The notes under the pieces: model-generated | What the model was told of the DNA's origin: nothing | Database searches by the model: none | The model's input: only the letters and a program-made list of their open reading frames with translations | Source of the DNA: Eonycteris spelaea | Taxonomy: Eukaryota > Chordata > Mammalia > Chiroptera > Pteropodidae | Direction: 5' to 3' | NCBI GenBank assembly: GCA_003508835.1 | Contig: PUFA01000070.1 | Coordinates: 6,448,001 to 6,512,000, forward strand | DNA: 64,000 nucleotides | In this document: in pieces, positions 21,528 through 33,639 of the stretch | How the letters are laid out: every line of letters begins with the position of its first letter | How positions within the stretch are numbered: the first letter of the stretch is position 1 | Program-made: the position numbers and the translations under genes

Positions 21528-21725
21528 ATGCTAAGTGAAATAAGTAAGATGGAAAGGGTTGAGAACTATATAATTTGACTCATATGTGGAATATAAAACT
21601 AAAAGCAACAACAAACAAAACAAACAAAAACTCATAGACACAGACAATATTTTAGTGGTCACCAGAGGGAAAGAGGGGAGGAGGGGAGGTAGATAACAGA
21701 ACATTTCTACTATTTCACCTGTCAT
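21528..21725 (+). repeat. L1 3' UTR, inverted 5' arm
   Basis: 'atgctaagtgaaataagtaag', 'actcatatgtggaatataaaac', 'aaaactcatagacacagac' and 'agtggtcaccagagggaaag' are plus-strand L1 sequence that lies upstream of the neighbouring minus-strand arm in the L1 consensus. Opposite arms of one truncated L1 meeting head to head at 21527 are the signature of twin priming. Confidence 0.82.
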
Positions 21726-23165
21726 TAACCAGAATATGATTCAAAAGTTATTTTATTTCCCTGGGTTTAGTTTTCCACCTAAGAAAAGATGGGATTACAC
21801 TAGATAAGTGTGTGTTATTCTTAGGATTTTTCATTTTATGAAGATTATGTTTTGGTCTGTAAATGCAACAGACCAAATGCTGTTTGAAAAAACAGCAATT
21901 AAGTTGAAGAATTTCTAGTTTCAGTGTTCTACCTTATTTGCTAATATCTGAACTTCAGTGAAATATTTTGGCCATTCCGGAAAATTATTAAAAATGTTAC
22001 TCAACTATTTAATTAACTTCAATAAATAATATTGAGTCTATTTTCTGTCAAGGCACTGAACTTATGTTATCAACTGAGCTAAAGGTTGTTTAGAGGACAA
22101 TACAATATATAGATCAAATATACATTGAGAAACATTTATTAAGAAAGTGCATGCATGTGCTAAAATCATTTTGAAATTTATATACAAATAAATATTGAAA
22201 TGAGTACATTTATTTTGCAGGACTATGTGCGATAGATGCTTCAAGGTACCTACTACATACTTATTTTTATTTTTTTCTTTTTAATTGAACGTGGATATTT
22301 TTCAGGATAATAATGCACCATGCAAAGATCATTCAACCTCCTAGACACCCAGGCAGTCAAACTTGTATAATTGACTCATATCTGACCAGTTACACATGTG
22401 TCATTCTATTGGGTAGCACTTCTAAAAACCCATTGATATACTAAAAAAAAAAAAAAAAAAAAAGTTTCAACTGATACTTTTCTTTTGCGCTTTATTTTTG
22501 GAAGAATAGTTATGGAAACCATCTTTTAAGCACAGGCAATGAGCAACGGAGTAAGGATACTGGAAAAGAAAGATGAAACTTCTTGGAAACTGATTGTATG
22601 AAATAGGTATCTCTAACAACTCTGATCTCCTTTATGTCAGGCTTCCTGATACATAAGAAAAACAGATCTCTGTTTAGATAAGTATCTGCAGGTGTGTCGC
22701 TATATGTGGAGCTGAGCATTTTAGTTTTGTAGTTTCTTCATTTTGCAATTAAAGAAACATATGCTGATTTAATAACATGAGTAGTATGATATAACATTAA
22801 AATGATCTGTTTTTATTGTGGATAAGGGTAGTGAATTTATTTCACTTGATGCTTCTGTCTGCAAATTCAAGTAACATCGTATTTTAAAACTTCTCAGAGG
22901 AGTGGCATGTGCTTGCTGGGAAGCACCATTTCTAAATATATTTAACAATATTACTGAATTAGTTAAATTTATGGACAGCTTTAGAAAAAGAATGCTGAAT
23001 ATCTAATTATCATAAAACTTGACCTCAGATATAAAGAATAGTTCATTAGGTGATCTAAATATGGTATAATATGTAAAGCATAAGGATTAACATGTCCAAA
23101 TATATAGAAACATAGAATTGCATAGTATTTTAGAGGATGTTAAATAATTCAATAACTGTCTTTCC
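21726..23165. other. Unassigned A/T-rich DNA
   Basis: It contains an A run at 22441-22463 without a recognisable retroposon body. Minus-strand frames 22062-22244 and 22510-22719 show no motif. Confidence 0.55.
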
Positions 23166-23169
23166 TGGT

Positions 23170-23285
23170 AATCTGTAAACTCTGAGGACAGTGAAGATCT
23201 TGTAAATCAAGTTTATCTGTGGCACTAAACACTGTGCATGGAACATAGTTAGCACCCAAAATATTTATGAAGTAAATAAGTGGAT
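23170..23285 (+). repeat. L2 3' end relic
   Basis: 'aatctgtaaactctgaggacagtga', 'cactgtgcatggaacatagttagcaccc' and 'aatatttatgaagtaaataagtgg' follow the L2 3' terminal layout. Confidence 0.6.
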
Positions 23286-23289
23286 AAAC

Positions 23290-24785
23290 TCATATATGAA
23301 AAATCTCATATAATTTGGAGATTGTAGGGGAGAAAAAGACAGGGAATATACTCACTCTTGTTTAATGATTAAATTTTCTCCTATTGTGTCTCTCAGAACC
23401 ATGTTCTTACTATTTAACATCATGAGAATAATTATTTTAGGAAGTTCATTTTTTTCTGTGAAAGATAAAACAATATGCCTATATATATATCTGTCATTAA
23501 TGAATGGGTATAATTTTTAAGGGTTCACCAAACATTTAATATCAACTACTTAGACATTATAGCATTGAAAAACAAATGTCAGATAATAACTGCTTAATTT
23601 ACTAAATAAATTACATAAATAAGATTTCAGTATTCTATGCAATTTTTAATAATTTGAGTGTACTATTAATAAAAGACAAAAATTTGAAATACTATAAGGA
23701 AAGTTTGCTTACCAAATTTCTATTTAAGAAACATATATAAGTAGTACCAGGTCAGATGAATTATTTAAAACAAATAATTTAGAGGTTTGGCTCTCTTAAT
23801 TTAAATTAATATTTCCTGAAGGATAATATATATTCTTAAAAATTAAATCTGCCTGTCCAGTCAATCTCCATCCCCTACTAAATTATAGCTTACTTTTACA
23901 TTAGGCCATAAAAATTGCATTCTTCCAATTTCTGTTGGTAATCAGCTGTGACATTAAGTGGCATAAATCTTTGTTCATTCATATTCTCATTCTTCAAAGA
24001 AATGAAAATAAAGTACATCTAAAAGTGATGATTATAGAAAGCACAAGAGATTCTAACTTTTTGTCAAGTTTTTGGAAGTTTTCACTTGGATTTAAACATT
24101 TCTGCCATTCATTTGTAGCAACAAAAGAAAATTTGCTTTATTCTTAAACTGGAGATGACAGCTTAAAACTTAAACTTTCTTACAATTTTAGATCAGTTTA
24201 AAAAATATCACTCAGCCATAGTCCTGTGTTGTCTAGCTCAATCCTCAGACAATGACAGTGAAATAACAGCCACATGAGGATAATGGGCAACCAGAGAGAA
24301 ACGATGCAGATCAGTGACTCTCCTGAAACTGACTCATACTATTGCATTGGTTGCATTTCTAGATCATTGTATATTTAAAGTTTTTTTACTAATGAAATTT
24401 AAATGATCAATAATTCAATGATGGAAGATTATGTGTAGATTTATGACTTAATTTATAGAGTACTTTTGAATCTGGAAGATTTTTAAATGACAAATTATAG
24501 AATTTTTTATGAAAAAAAAATTCAACACACCATATTGGATAAAGGAGTATAATTAAATCTCCCAAACATCAAATGTTCAAAAATTATCAACATTTTTCTT
24601 GCTCTATTTATTGTCATGAAGTTTACTTACTAAAATTTTAAGAGAAATCTCAGACCTTCTATAATTTCACTTTTGTATACTTCAGTTTGTGTTTTTCTAA
24701 ATAGACATTTATAATTAAACCACTCTGCTCATATGACACATAACAACAAATCTTTGGAATCATCAAATATGCTGTTCATTCTAGG
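23290..24785. other. Unassigned A/T-rich DNA
   Basis: No gene or named repeat. The plus-strand frame 23935-24147 has no recognisable motif. About 24200-24330 is a short, more even-composition patch. Confidence 0.55.
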
Positions 24786-24789
24786 AAAA

Positions 24790-27265
24790 ACACTAAAAAA
24801 GTTAAAAAAAACTATAATTGATGCTAAAAAGGAGAAAAAGTGGAATAAAAAATGTTCAATTAAATTACAAAAGGCAGAAGAGTGGAAGACAAAATAGGAA
24901 CCAAGAACAAGGTAACAAATAGAAAAAAGCAACACGTATTTTAGATATTAATACAACTCTATCAATAATCACGTTGAATAACAAAGTCTACATGTATCAG
25001 TTAAAAGACAGATTGTCAGGGTAGACCAAAAACCAAGATACAACTCTAAGTTGTCTATAAGAATCCCACTTTAAGTAAAAACACACATAAAGATTAAAAT
25101 TAATTGAATGGAGAAAAATACACCATGCTAACACTAATAAAAAGAAATCAGGAATAGTCATATTAATTTCAGAAAATACAAGTTTAAAACCATTGAAATT
25201 TATCAGGGATAATAAAATGCATTACATAATGATCAAAGAACCAATTCCTTAAGACATACAATACTTAACATCTATGCACCTAACAATAGTGTCAAAATAT
25301 GTAAGGCAAAAACAGCTGGAACTGCACAAAAATATAGATGAATCCATTAATATACATTAAGACTTTAACATTCCTCTCTGAGAAATAAACAGATCCAGAA
25401 AATCAGTAAGGACATAATGATCAACAGCATAATCAATTGACTGGATATTATTGACATCTATAGACTAGTTCATCCAATGACAGCAGAATTCACATTCTCC
25501 TCAAGCTCACTTGGAACATTTACCAAGATAGACCACATTCTGGGCCATGAAACAAACCTTGACAAATTTAAAGACTGGAATTCATACAATGTCTGCTCTC
25601 AGACACCATAGAACTAAACTAGAAATCAATAACAGAAAGATAATTGGAAAATCCTCAAACACATAGAGATTAAACAACACATTTTAAAATAACACAGGGA
25701 CCAAAGAAGAAATTTCAAGAGAAATTTAAAAATTTTTTAAACTAAATGAAAATGAAAATGTAGTTATCAGAATTGTGGGATTCAGGGAAAGCAGTGCTTA
25801 GAGGGAAGTTTATGGTATTGAGTACATATATTAGAAAAGTAAAAAGTCTAAAATCAATAACCTGCTTCTATCTTAAGAAACTATTAAAAGAATAACAAAT
25901 TAAATCCAAGGTTAGGAGGCAAAAAGAATTAGAGCAGAGATCAATGAAATTGGAAAAAAGAAAGTCAATAGAGAAAATATTCAAATTCAAAGCTGCTTCT
26001 TTGAAAAGATCAATAAAATTGATAATCCTGTAGCCAGGCTACCCAAATGGGGGGGGGAGGGGAAGAGGACACAAATTGCTAATATCTGAAATGAAAAAGA
26101 AGACATTGCTACAGATCCTATGGACATCACAAGGATAGGAAAGGAATACTATGAACAACTTTATGCTCAAAAACTTGATAACCTAGAATAAAGAGATCAA
26201 TTCCTTGGACACAATATGCCAAAATTTACACAAAAAGAAATATATAACCTTAATAGGTCTATATCTATCAGAAACCAAATTATTAATTAATAACCCTACA
26301 GAACAGAAAGCACTAGACCCAGATGGATTTAATGGTGAATTTATCAAACATTTAAGATGAAATTGGACCAATTAATTCTCTATAGTCTCTTCCAGAGGAT
26401 AGAAACAGAAGAAACACTTCCTAACTCAGTTTATGAAGCCAGTATTACCCTAATATCAAATCAGATAAAGACATTACAAGAATAAAAACTAGAGACCATA
26501 TCTCTCTTGAACACAGATGTAAAAAGCCTCAAAAAATATTAGCAAATCAAATCCAAAATTGTTTAAAAATAATCATACACCATGAACAAGTAGGATTTAT
26601 CCCAGGTATGCCAGGCTGGTTCAACATTCAAAAATCAGTTAATATAATCCATCACATCAACATGCAAAAGAAGAAAATTATATAATTATATCAATAGATG
26701 CAGAAAAATTACTTGGCAAAATCCAAAAATTATCCATGATAAAAACTCTCAGTTAAACTTAGTAAACTTCATCAACTTGATAAAAACACTTACAAAAAAC
26801 CTACAGCTAACATCATATTTAATTGTGAGAAACTTGAAGCTATCCTACTAAGAATAGGAATGAGGCAAAGAGGAGATCCCCTCTCACTACACTTTTAACA
26901 TTATACTGAAGTTGTGGCTAATGAAATAAGGCAAGAAAAGGAAATAAAATATACATTGTTTGGGAATGAAGAAAAAAACCCGGCTTTGTAGATGACGTGG
27001 TTGTTTCTTTAGAGAATCTAAAAAAAATTGACAAAAAAAAAAATCCTAAAACCATTAAGTGATTTTAGCAAATTCTAGGATGAAATGTTAATATATAAAA
27101 GTCAATAATTTTTCTATATGCCAGAAATGAATAAGTTAAATTTTAAATTAAAAACACAATACCATTTATATTAACACCTTTAAAAAGGAAATATTTAGGT
27201 ATAAATCTAACAAAATGTCTATAAGCTATATATGAGGAAAATTACAAAACTTTGATGGACAAGAT
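24790..27265 (+). repeat. L1 body: inter-ORF, endonuclease and RT, inactivated
   Basis: The longest continuous L1 in the window. It begins in the region before ORF2 ('aaattacaaaaggcagaaga', 24855-24880) and runs through the endonuclease ('ctatgcacctaacaatagtg' near 25280; a 'DFNIPLSE' reading near 25360 for the GDFN-type motif; 'atagaccacattctgggccatgaaac' at 25530) and into the RT ('ggatttatcccaggtatg' near 26600; 'tcaatagatgcagaaaaatt' near 26690; catalytic FADD box seen as F-V-D-D near 26985-26996). It breaks off at 'tatgaggaaaattacaaaactttgatg'. There are frequent in-frame stops and frameshifts, so no active protein. It includes a G9 run at 26049-26057. The minus-strand frames 24729-24935 and 26183-26371 are antisense shadows. 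Confidence 0.9.
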
Positions 27266-28630
27266 TAAATATCCAGTTTATATTAAAATATCTCAGATTA
27301 TTTCAAACATGTCCCTTTTGGAGTTTAAAGTAAGAATCAACATTAAGTCTATATACATTACTTTCAGTTATAATCTTTTAAGTTTCTTTTTACCTAGGCT
27401 ACTCCTTCCCCTTTTTAGGACATCTGCTTGCCTGCATGTCAAAGCTCACTCCAACTTCCTCCCTCCTCTCATAATGTCTTGTATTTCTTTATTTGTCAGA
27501 CATAGGGAGGCGTTGCAACAGTAGAGAAAGTAATCGAACAAGTTCTCAGAAACAAATCTACCTTTATTATTTTCTTCTAGCCTTTTAACTGACTAGACCT
27601 CACTACCTCTCACAGTACTTCCTGTTTGAACAAGCCACAGGAGGACAGCCTGATACATCCACTCTGAATGTCAGCATGGGGTACTATTCTATGATGGGCT
27701 GAGACTTGGATGCAGAGTTGGAGCTGAAAAGCCCTGCTGTTGACTCCATTTTGCCATTTATCGCACAAACCTCAGGGCAACAATATTTGTGCTTCTAGTT
27801 TCACAGTCTTCTTCAATACAGAATTCATTTTTCTTTTGCCTGTCTCTTCTTTCTACAGGGGATTAAAAGTATTTCACTAAACCAAGTAAGAAAGCACACC
27901 CCATGCCATCTCCTCTATCCTCTTTTATTCCTTTATCCCAGTTGCCTGTGCAGGGTCTATCACATTGTAAAATTTGGCAGGAATTTTCAGAGATTTAATA
28001 TGTAAATAACTTTCCTTGTTCTTTTTCTTTTCATTTTCCCAATCTAGAAAATACATTCATATTTTTTTTCAAGTAAACCAGAAGATATTGAACATTATTT
28101 TAGAAAATCAATTTCTTTAGGCTTTATTTCTATAGATAATATTGGTTTGCATCAAATCTTATGGCATTTTTGTTTAGAAAAATAAATTGTTCATCTAATA
28201 GAAAGTCCTAGTTTCACATTGATAGATAATCATTATTCTAATTAGATCCAACTAAGTATAGTTGGAGCATCATCTCAAGTGTAATGTTGTTTTTATTTAT
28301 TAAAAATTATAAAATCAAATTACTTCTGCAGAATTTATGTGTTATATAAAAGCCTTGGCATATGGACTGCATTCCCCCACCTCCCTGCTTTTTTGGACTA
28401 TAATTAAACAGTCACATGTTTTCATGAGACCATTAGCACATGTTTACTGTTACTAGTTTCCTCACTGAAAAAATTTCAAATGATCTAAATCATCATCCAT
28501 AGAACATTTTTTCTCCATAGGGAATTTCAGGGATTTCTAAATATTTGTTTTTCAAATGTTTAAGGATTATTTAGGGAAAGATATAATTAAAATAAACAGA
28601 AACTTCCACTAGGGAGCAATCAATACATAC
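27266..28630. other. Unassigned DNA
   Basis: About 27390-27860 has more even composition ('ggacatctgcttgcctgcatg', 'cttcctgtttgaacaagccacagg') and could be an old LTR or unique DNA; I cannot place it. The plus-strand frame 27252-27524 starts in L1 and ends here, with no known motif. Confidence 0.5.
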
Positions 28631-28635
28631 CAAGT

Positions 28636-28808
<173 letters not shown>

Positions 28809-29189
28809 GTGTGATGGTTGTGGGGAAAGAAAGGGAAGAAAGAAAACTCAGATCAGGTGAATCTCTTACTCCCCTATTCCCTGATACAGAATTTAGATAT
28901 GGTTTTAGAGAGACAGTAGTTTATAGTCTTGAAAAAATGCCAAGCATTATTTTACTTTCTTATTTGGAAAACAATATAGACTAATCAATTGTACCTGAGT
29001 TATATGTATAGATACAGTCTAAAATATTTTTGATAATGCACAATGATATAAATACATGTAAAATATTGACATAATTCTTTTGTTTTCAGTTAACAAATTT
29101 ATAGGTAATTATAGCACACAGAAGTTTGTAATCATAAGGATAAAAGATAGGAAGTTACCATAGGCTATTTCCTCTTTTAAAAACCCATG

Positions 29190-29605
29190 GCAGAAAGAAA
29201 AAGACAAAGAGTGAATGATTTCATTTATATGTGAAATCTCAAAAACAAAACAAAACAATGCTGAACTCATGGATATGGAGAACAGATTGTTAGTTGCCAG
29301 ATGTGGGGGTGGGCTAGGACTAAATGAGTGAAGGGTATCAAATGTATAAACTTCCAGTTATAAAATAAATTCAGTTTATATAATGTACAGCATGACGACT
29401 ATAGTTCATAATATTGTATTGTATGTTTGAAAGTTTCTAAGAAAGTAAATCTTAAAAGTTCTCATCACAAGAAAAAATTTTAACTGTGTGGTGATGGATG
29501 TTAACTAGATTTATTGTGGTTGTCATTGCACAATATATACATATATATCGAACCATTATATTGTACACTTGCGAATACTATAATGTTATATGTCAATTGA
29601 AAGAC
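29190..29605 (+). repeat. L1 3' UTR and 3' end
   Basis: 'agagtgaatgatttcatttatatgtgaaatct', 'gttagttgccagatgtgggg', 'gtacagcatgacgactatag', 'tgtattgtatgtttgaaag', 'aaatcttaaaagttctcatcac' and 'ccattatattgtacacttg' follow the L1 3' terminal consensus on the plus strand. Confidence 0.8.
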
Positions 29606-29609
29606 CATG

Positions 29610-30262
29610 ACCAATGTGTCATCACCGCAAACTTAAGTCATTGCTCTCTAAACTTCTGCAGTTACTCAGACCAAGTAAAGCAGAGGATTTTTGCAGTTTA
29701 GATCACATGCTTTTTCTCTGTTCATATTTATCCTCAGGTGTACAACATTTAAAGGGGAATTGTTGAGATGGAAATCTGTTCTGATATTTCAGAGTTGTTG
29801 CGCACATTTTCCTGGAGAAAAAATTAATTGTAGAGCAAAAAAGAAGAAAAAAGTGTAAATGAAAGACAACAATAACAGAGCAAACTGTTTTTCCAGGGAC
29901 CTTTAGAGGTCTGAATATCATCTGGAAAACAATAATTATTCTGATTGAGACTGTGAACTTCCAATTTTTTTTTGCTCTTATTAGAGGACATTGTTATTTA
30001 GCATTATTACTATTTAATATTAATGCAATCTTACACTCTTTTCTAGAATTATGTTCTGTCAAATAATCCATTTCAATGTCAGTTTTCTCACTTTGAAGTA
30101 TAACTTTTTTATGATATAAATAATCTAACTTTTAAAATTTTTCCTTCAGAAATATTGTAATTGAAAAAGAAAAGAAAAGAGAAGAATTAAGGTAAAGGAA
30201 GCCGAGAAAGCCAGATAGGCCACTGCAGTTTTAGTTTTAGTTTATAAAAGACAGTAAATGAT
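29610..30262. other. Unassigned A/T-rich DNA
   Basis: No gene or named repeat. Overlapping frames at 29498-29701 (+) and 29703-29921 (-) carry no motif. Confidence 0.55.
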
Positions 30263-30264
30263 TC

Positions 30265-30274
30265 TGTTATATAT

Positions 30275-30314
<40 letters not shown>

Positions 30315-30530
30315 TTTTTTTAGGCAAGGCAACCCCTGGTTGACCTCTCAGATTGCAAAGACCTTGTCATTTTACGATCCCTTATTTTTAAATTTTTTAT
30401 GCCTATAGCACCTGGTCTTCCTAGGTGGCCTCCCCTCCAAATACTAACCAGGCCTGACCCTGCTTTTAAAGCCTGAGATCAAACAGGATTGGGCTTGTTC
30501 AGGGTGGCATGGCCGTAGGATAGCAAATGA
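30265..30530 (-). mobile_element. 5S rRNA-derived SINE, reverse orientation
   Basis: On the plus strand, 30400-30519 is the reverse complement of 5S rRNA: 'gcctatagcacctggtcttc', 'ccaaatactaaccaggcct', 'gaccctgctt', 'ttcagggtggcatggccgta'. The SINE-specific tail (30321-30399, with 'ggttgacctctcagattgca' and 'agaccttgtc') matches the tail of the copy at 9827 but has a single unit, not the 51-bp duplication. The 3' end is a TATT/T-rich tail (30265-30320). Flanking 'aaatgattctg' (30256-30266) and 'aaatgattttg' (about 30524-30534) suggest a target-site duplication. The A-box equivalent is damaged ('aggctttaaaagcaggg' on the element strand), so pol III activity is unlikely. The 105-codon minus-strand frame 30444-30761 crosses it by chance. 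Confidence 0.88.
30270..30313. repeat. (TATT)n microsatellite
   Basis: About eleven TATT units form the expanded A-rich tail of the minus-strand 5S SINE. Confidence 0.95.
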
Positions 30531-30702
30531 TTTTGGATGAAGATCATTTTTAGGATCTGTGTTTGGATTATTCTTCTTGATAAACACATCTTCAAGATGA
30601 TTATCAAGTTTAATGACAGCCTGCTCAATGAGAAAATGATAATTCAATTTTTTAAAGTTCATTTTTGTAAAAAAACTATACACTAACAAAGACAGAAGTG
30701 GA

Positions 30703-30740
30703 TGTGTGTGTGTGTGTGTTGTGTGTGTGTGTGTGTGTAT
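30703..30740. repeat. (TG)n microsatellite
   Basis: A TG tract with one 'tt' interruption. Confidence 0.95.
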
Positions 30741-31174
30741 GATAGCAAAATAAGAAGTCAAAGCTCGAAATATAGGTCTTTCTCAAATGGATTTTAAGGG
30801 GAAAATTCTCTCACTCTTTTCAGTGCACATGGATTAGTTTAGATTATTATTGCTAAAGGTATGTGATAGGCATTCCTGTATGTTCACAAATCCTATTATA
30901 ATCTTAACTTGAGTTTGCCAATCATTACTGACACACTTTCAAATCAAACTCTGATTCTGGAAGGTAAGGAGTTGAAATAATTTCATTAATAAGATTTTTT
31001 TTTATCATGAATAAAATCAGTAAGCTTCATATGGTAGAAATAGTTCAGAGTATTTTTTATACTAGTGGAAGATTTAGCCGGGACAACCAGTTTATTCCAC
31101 AATACATTTCCTTTTGGAAAGCAAATATATTTAACTGCCTTAATCCAGTCTCACATATTTCAGTTCATTGACAA

Positions 31175-31466
31175 ACCAACTACCTTTAAAAAGGAAAGAG
31201 AACATACGGATGGACCTCGAGATAATGATGCTAAACGAAATAAGCCAGACAGAAAAAGTTAAAAAATCACATAATATCATTTATGTGTGGGATATAAACC
31301 TAAAAGCAACAAATGAACAGGACAAACGAGAGACTCACGGACATGGACAATAGACTAGTGGTTACCAGAGGTTGAGGGTAGGAGGGAAATAAACCAGGTA
31401 AAAGGGATCAAATATGTGGTAACATAAAGAAATTTAACTATCGGAGGTGAACAGACAGCGTGTGTG

Positions 31467-31531
<65 letters not shown>

Positions 31532-31615
31532 CTTACTGTTAAAGTGTACAGCTGAAACTTATTGGATGTTGTTAATCAATGTCATCATAAACAAATAAAT
31601 AAATACAATTTTTTA
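31175..31615 (+). repeat. L1 3' UTR to 3' end with internal (TA)n
   Basis: 'acatacggatggacctcgag', 'atgctaaacgaaataagcc', 'agtggttaccagaggttgag', then a TGTA/(TA)n/(AC)n tract at 31461-31531, then 'gtgtacagctgaaacttatt' and 'gttaatcaatgtcatcataa' with an A-rich tail. The order fits a 5'-truncated L1 3' end whose central part has expanded into a microsatellite. The two plus-strand frames at 31065-31353 are readings of it. Confidence 0.85.
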
Positions 31616-31619
31616 AAAA

Positions 31620-33005
31620 GGAGGAACTAAAAGCCATATGCTCCTTCAATCATCACAGAGAGTTGAATTATTCTGATTCAATTATATTACTGAAAAAAAG
31701 AAAACTATAGTTTAGTTAAGGATGTATATCATAAATCAGATCACAGAATAGACTTCAAACAATTTGGGTTTCAGGATGAAACTTTTCAGGGATTAATAAA
31801 GGAACTTCAGTGGTTTCCCTGATAACTGAGTGAATTTATGTTGGCGTTTTCAATCTGAAAGATTTGAGAAAGCAGTTTTTATTGCTGACATTTCTGCTAG
31901 GTGACCTTCACCATCTAACTCAAATTCACCCCAACGATATCCTCTCTTGAGTGTTGAGGTGCTACATAAAAGACAGTTCTGATAATAGGAATTAGATCTT
32001 TTTTATTGATGAGAAGATTTTAATTTATATGTTTCTTTGGAGCTAGCCTTTTATCCCCCCTTTTAGTATAAAGATCATTATTTTTCTAGGTTTCTTACTA
32101 GGATAAATAGTTTTAAACTTGATTTTTAAAATGTCCTGTGGTTGTTTCAAAGTCAACCGAAGGATTCAAGTCTATTTTCTTTAGTTCTACTTTTCTTTTC
32201 CTCATTTGATATGTATGCCGAGTTCACTCATAAGGATTTATTTGTGGGGTAAACCCAAAAATATTTGCAAGAAGTGAACTCAACTATGGGATCCAATCCA
32301 AAAGAGAAAATTAGGTTTGAGAGTATTGATAATTTAATGAAAAATGCTTTAATTGAGAAGATTTAACTAAATGGAATTAACATTTCTCTAAAAATACTTG
32401 GGTTTATTCAATTTCCTAATGCTATTATATCAGAAGGTCTTATTTCCATTATAAATAGCTAGTAGCTTAACTTATGTATTAGGAAGGTTATACAATGATT
32501 ATTTTTGCATACCAAATGGGCATTTCTCTTCTACCAGAGTATTTTATAATTATTCATTCTAATTATTGTATTTTGCATTTAAAAAAATTTACTGATTAAA
32601 AAATTGATTATATAATATTTGATAAACACAGAAGGATAGATAAGTGTTGGTAGTTTTTTTTTTGCAATTTTGGAAATATCATAATAAAACTATAAACTAA
32701 TTCTTTGTGAATTCACCCTCTGACTTAAAAATTAAAATACTTTCAGAGACATGAATGTTCCTATATGCTTCTCCATGAATCTCTCTCCCATGCGAGTCCA
32801 GCAGCAATCATGATCTAAGTTTTGTGTTTATATTTCTTTACTTTTTTTGTATAGTTTTAACATATATGTGTGTCTCTCTAAACATGAAAGTTTTGTCTGA
32901 CTTTTAGTATGTACAATTGATACAATGTATATATTCTATAATTTTTAGACAACATTAAGTTTTAAAATTCATCTATACTGTTTGATTGAAATAGTCTCAC
33001 TGTTG
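31620..33005. other. Unassigned A/T-rich DNA
   Basis: I see no gene or assignable repeat; scattered homopolymers only. Confidence 0.55.
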
Positions 33006-33009
33006 TGTC

Positions 33010-33230
33010 TTTTGCAATTTATATACATTACTTCACTTAATTCTCACAACAGCTCCATGAGGTACACACTTTTATTTCCATATTAAGATGTAAGGAATCA
33101 AAGCTAAGAAAGTCAAAGGAAATATCTCAAAGTCTAATTTCAGGAAGGTGACAGACCCATCCATGGTTGGTAGCTATACCTCTCTGACTCTTGAACCTAT
33201 AGTGTTTAATATACCATAACTCAGACTCTT
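33010..33230 (+). repeat. MIR SINE relic
   Basis: 'cacttaattctcacaacagctccatgaggta', 'ttatttccatattaagatgtaaggaa', and late 'tctgactcttgaacctatag' follow MIR from the core to the 3' part. Confidence 0.7.
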
Positions 33231-33329
33231 ATATAGCAGAAAGAGCTAGGGACCAAATTGTTTTTGAGGTTATAGTATCTCCATTTTACACATGAGCAAA
33301 ATGAATATATTTCACAAAAGTTGCTATGT

Positions 33330-33550
33330 GGGAGACAAAACAATAGCCCCACCAAGATGTCTACATCTTAATATGAAAATGTTATGTTACATGATAAGGG
33401 AGAATTAATATTGTAAATGAAATAAGAATACTAATCTGTTTACCATAAAATCAGGAGATTATCTTGGATTATGTGGGTGGGCTCGATGTAATTCCAAGTG
33501 TCTTTTAAATGGAGAAGAGGGAGACAGAAGAGTAAATGAATATACCTGCT
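33330..33550 (+). repeat. MaLR-like LTR, 5' half
   Basis: 'caatagccccaccaagatgtc', 'aatatgaaaatgttatgttacatg', 'ggagattatcttggattatgtgggtggg' and 'aattccaagtgtcttttaaa' match the first half of the same LTR type found on the minus strand at 17071-17565. The second half is absent. Confidence 0.6.
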
Positions 33551-33639
33551 TGAATAAATAAATTTCCAACGTGATAAAAAAAACAACAACATTTATTACT
33601 GCTAGCACACTGCCTTGTCCAACATCATACTTGAAGCTT

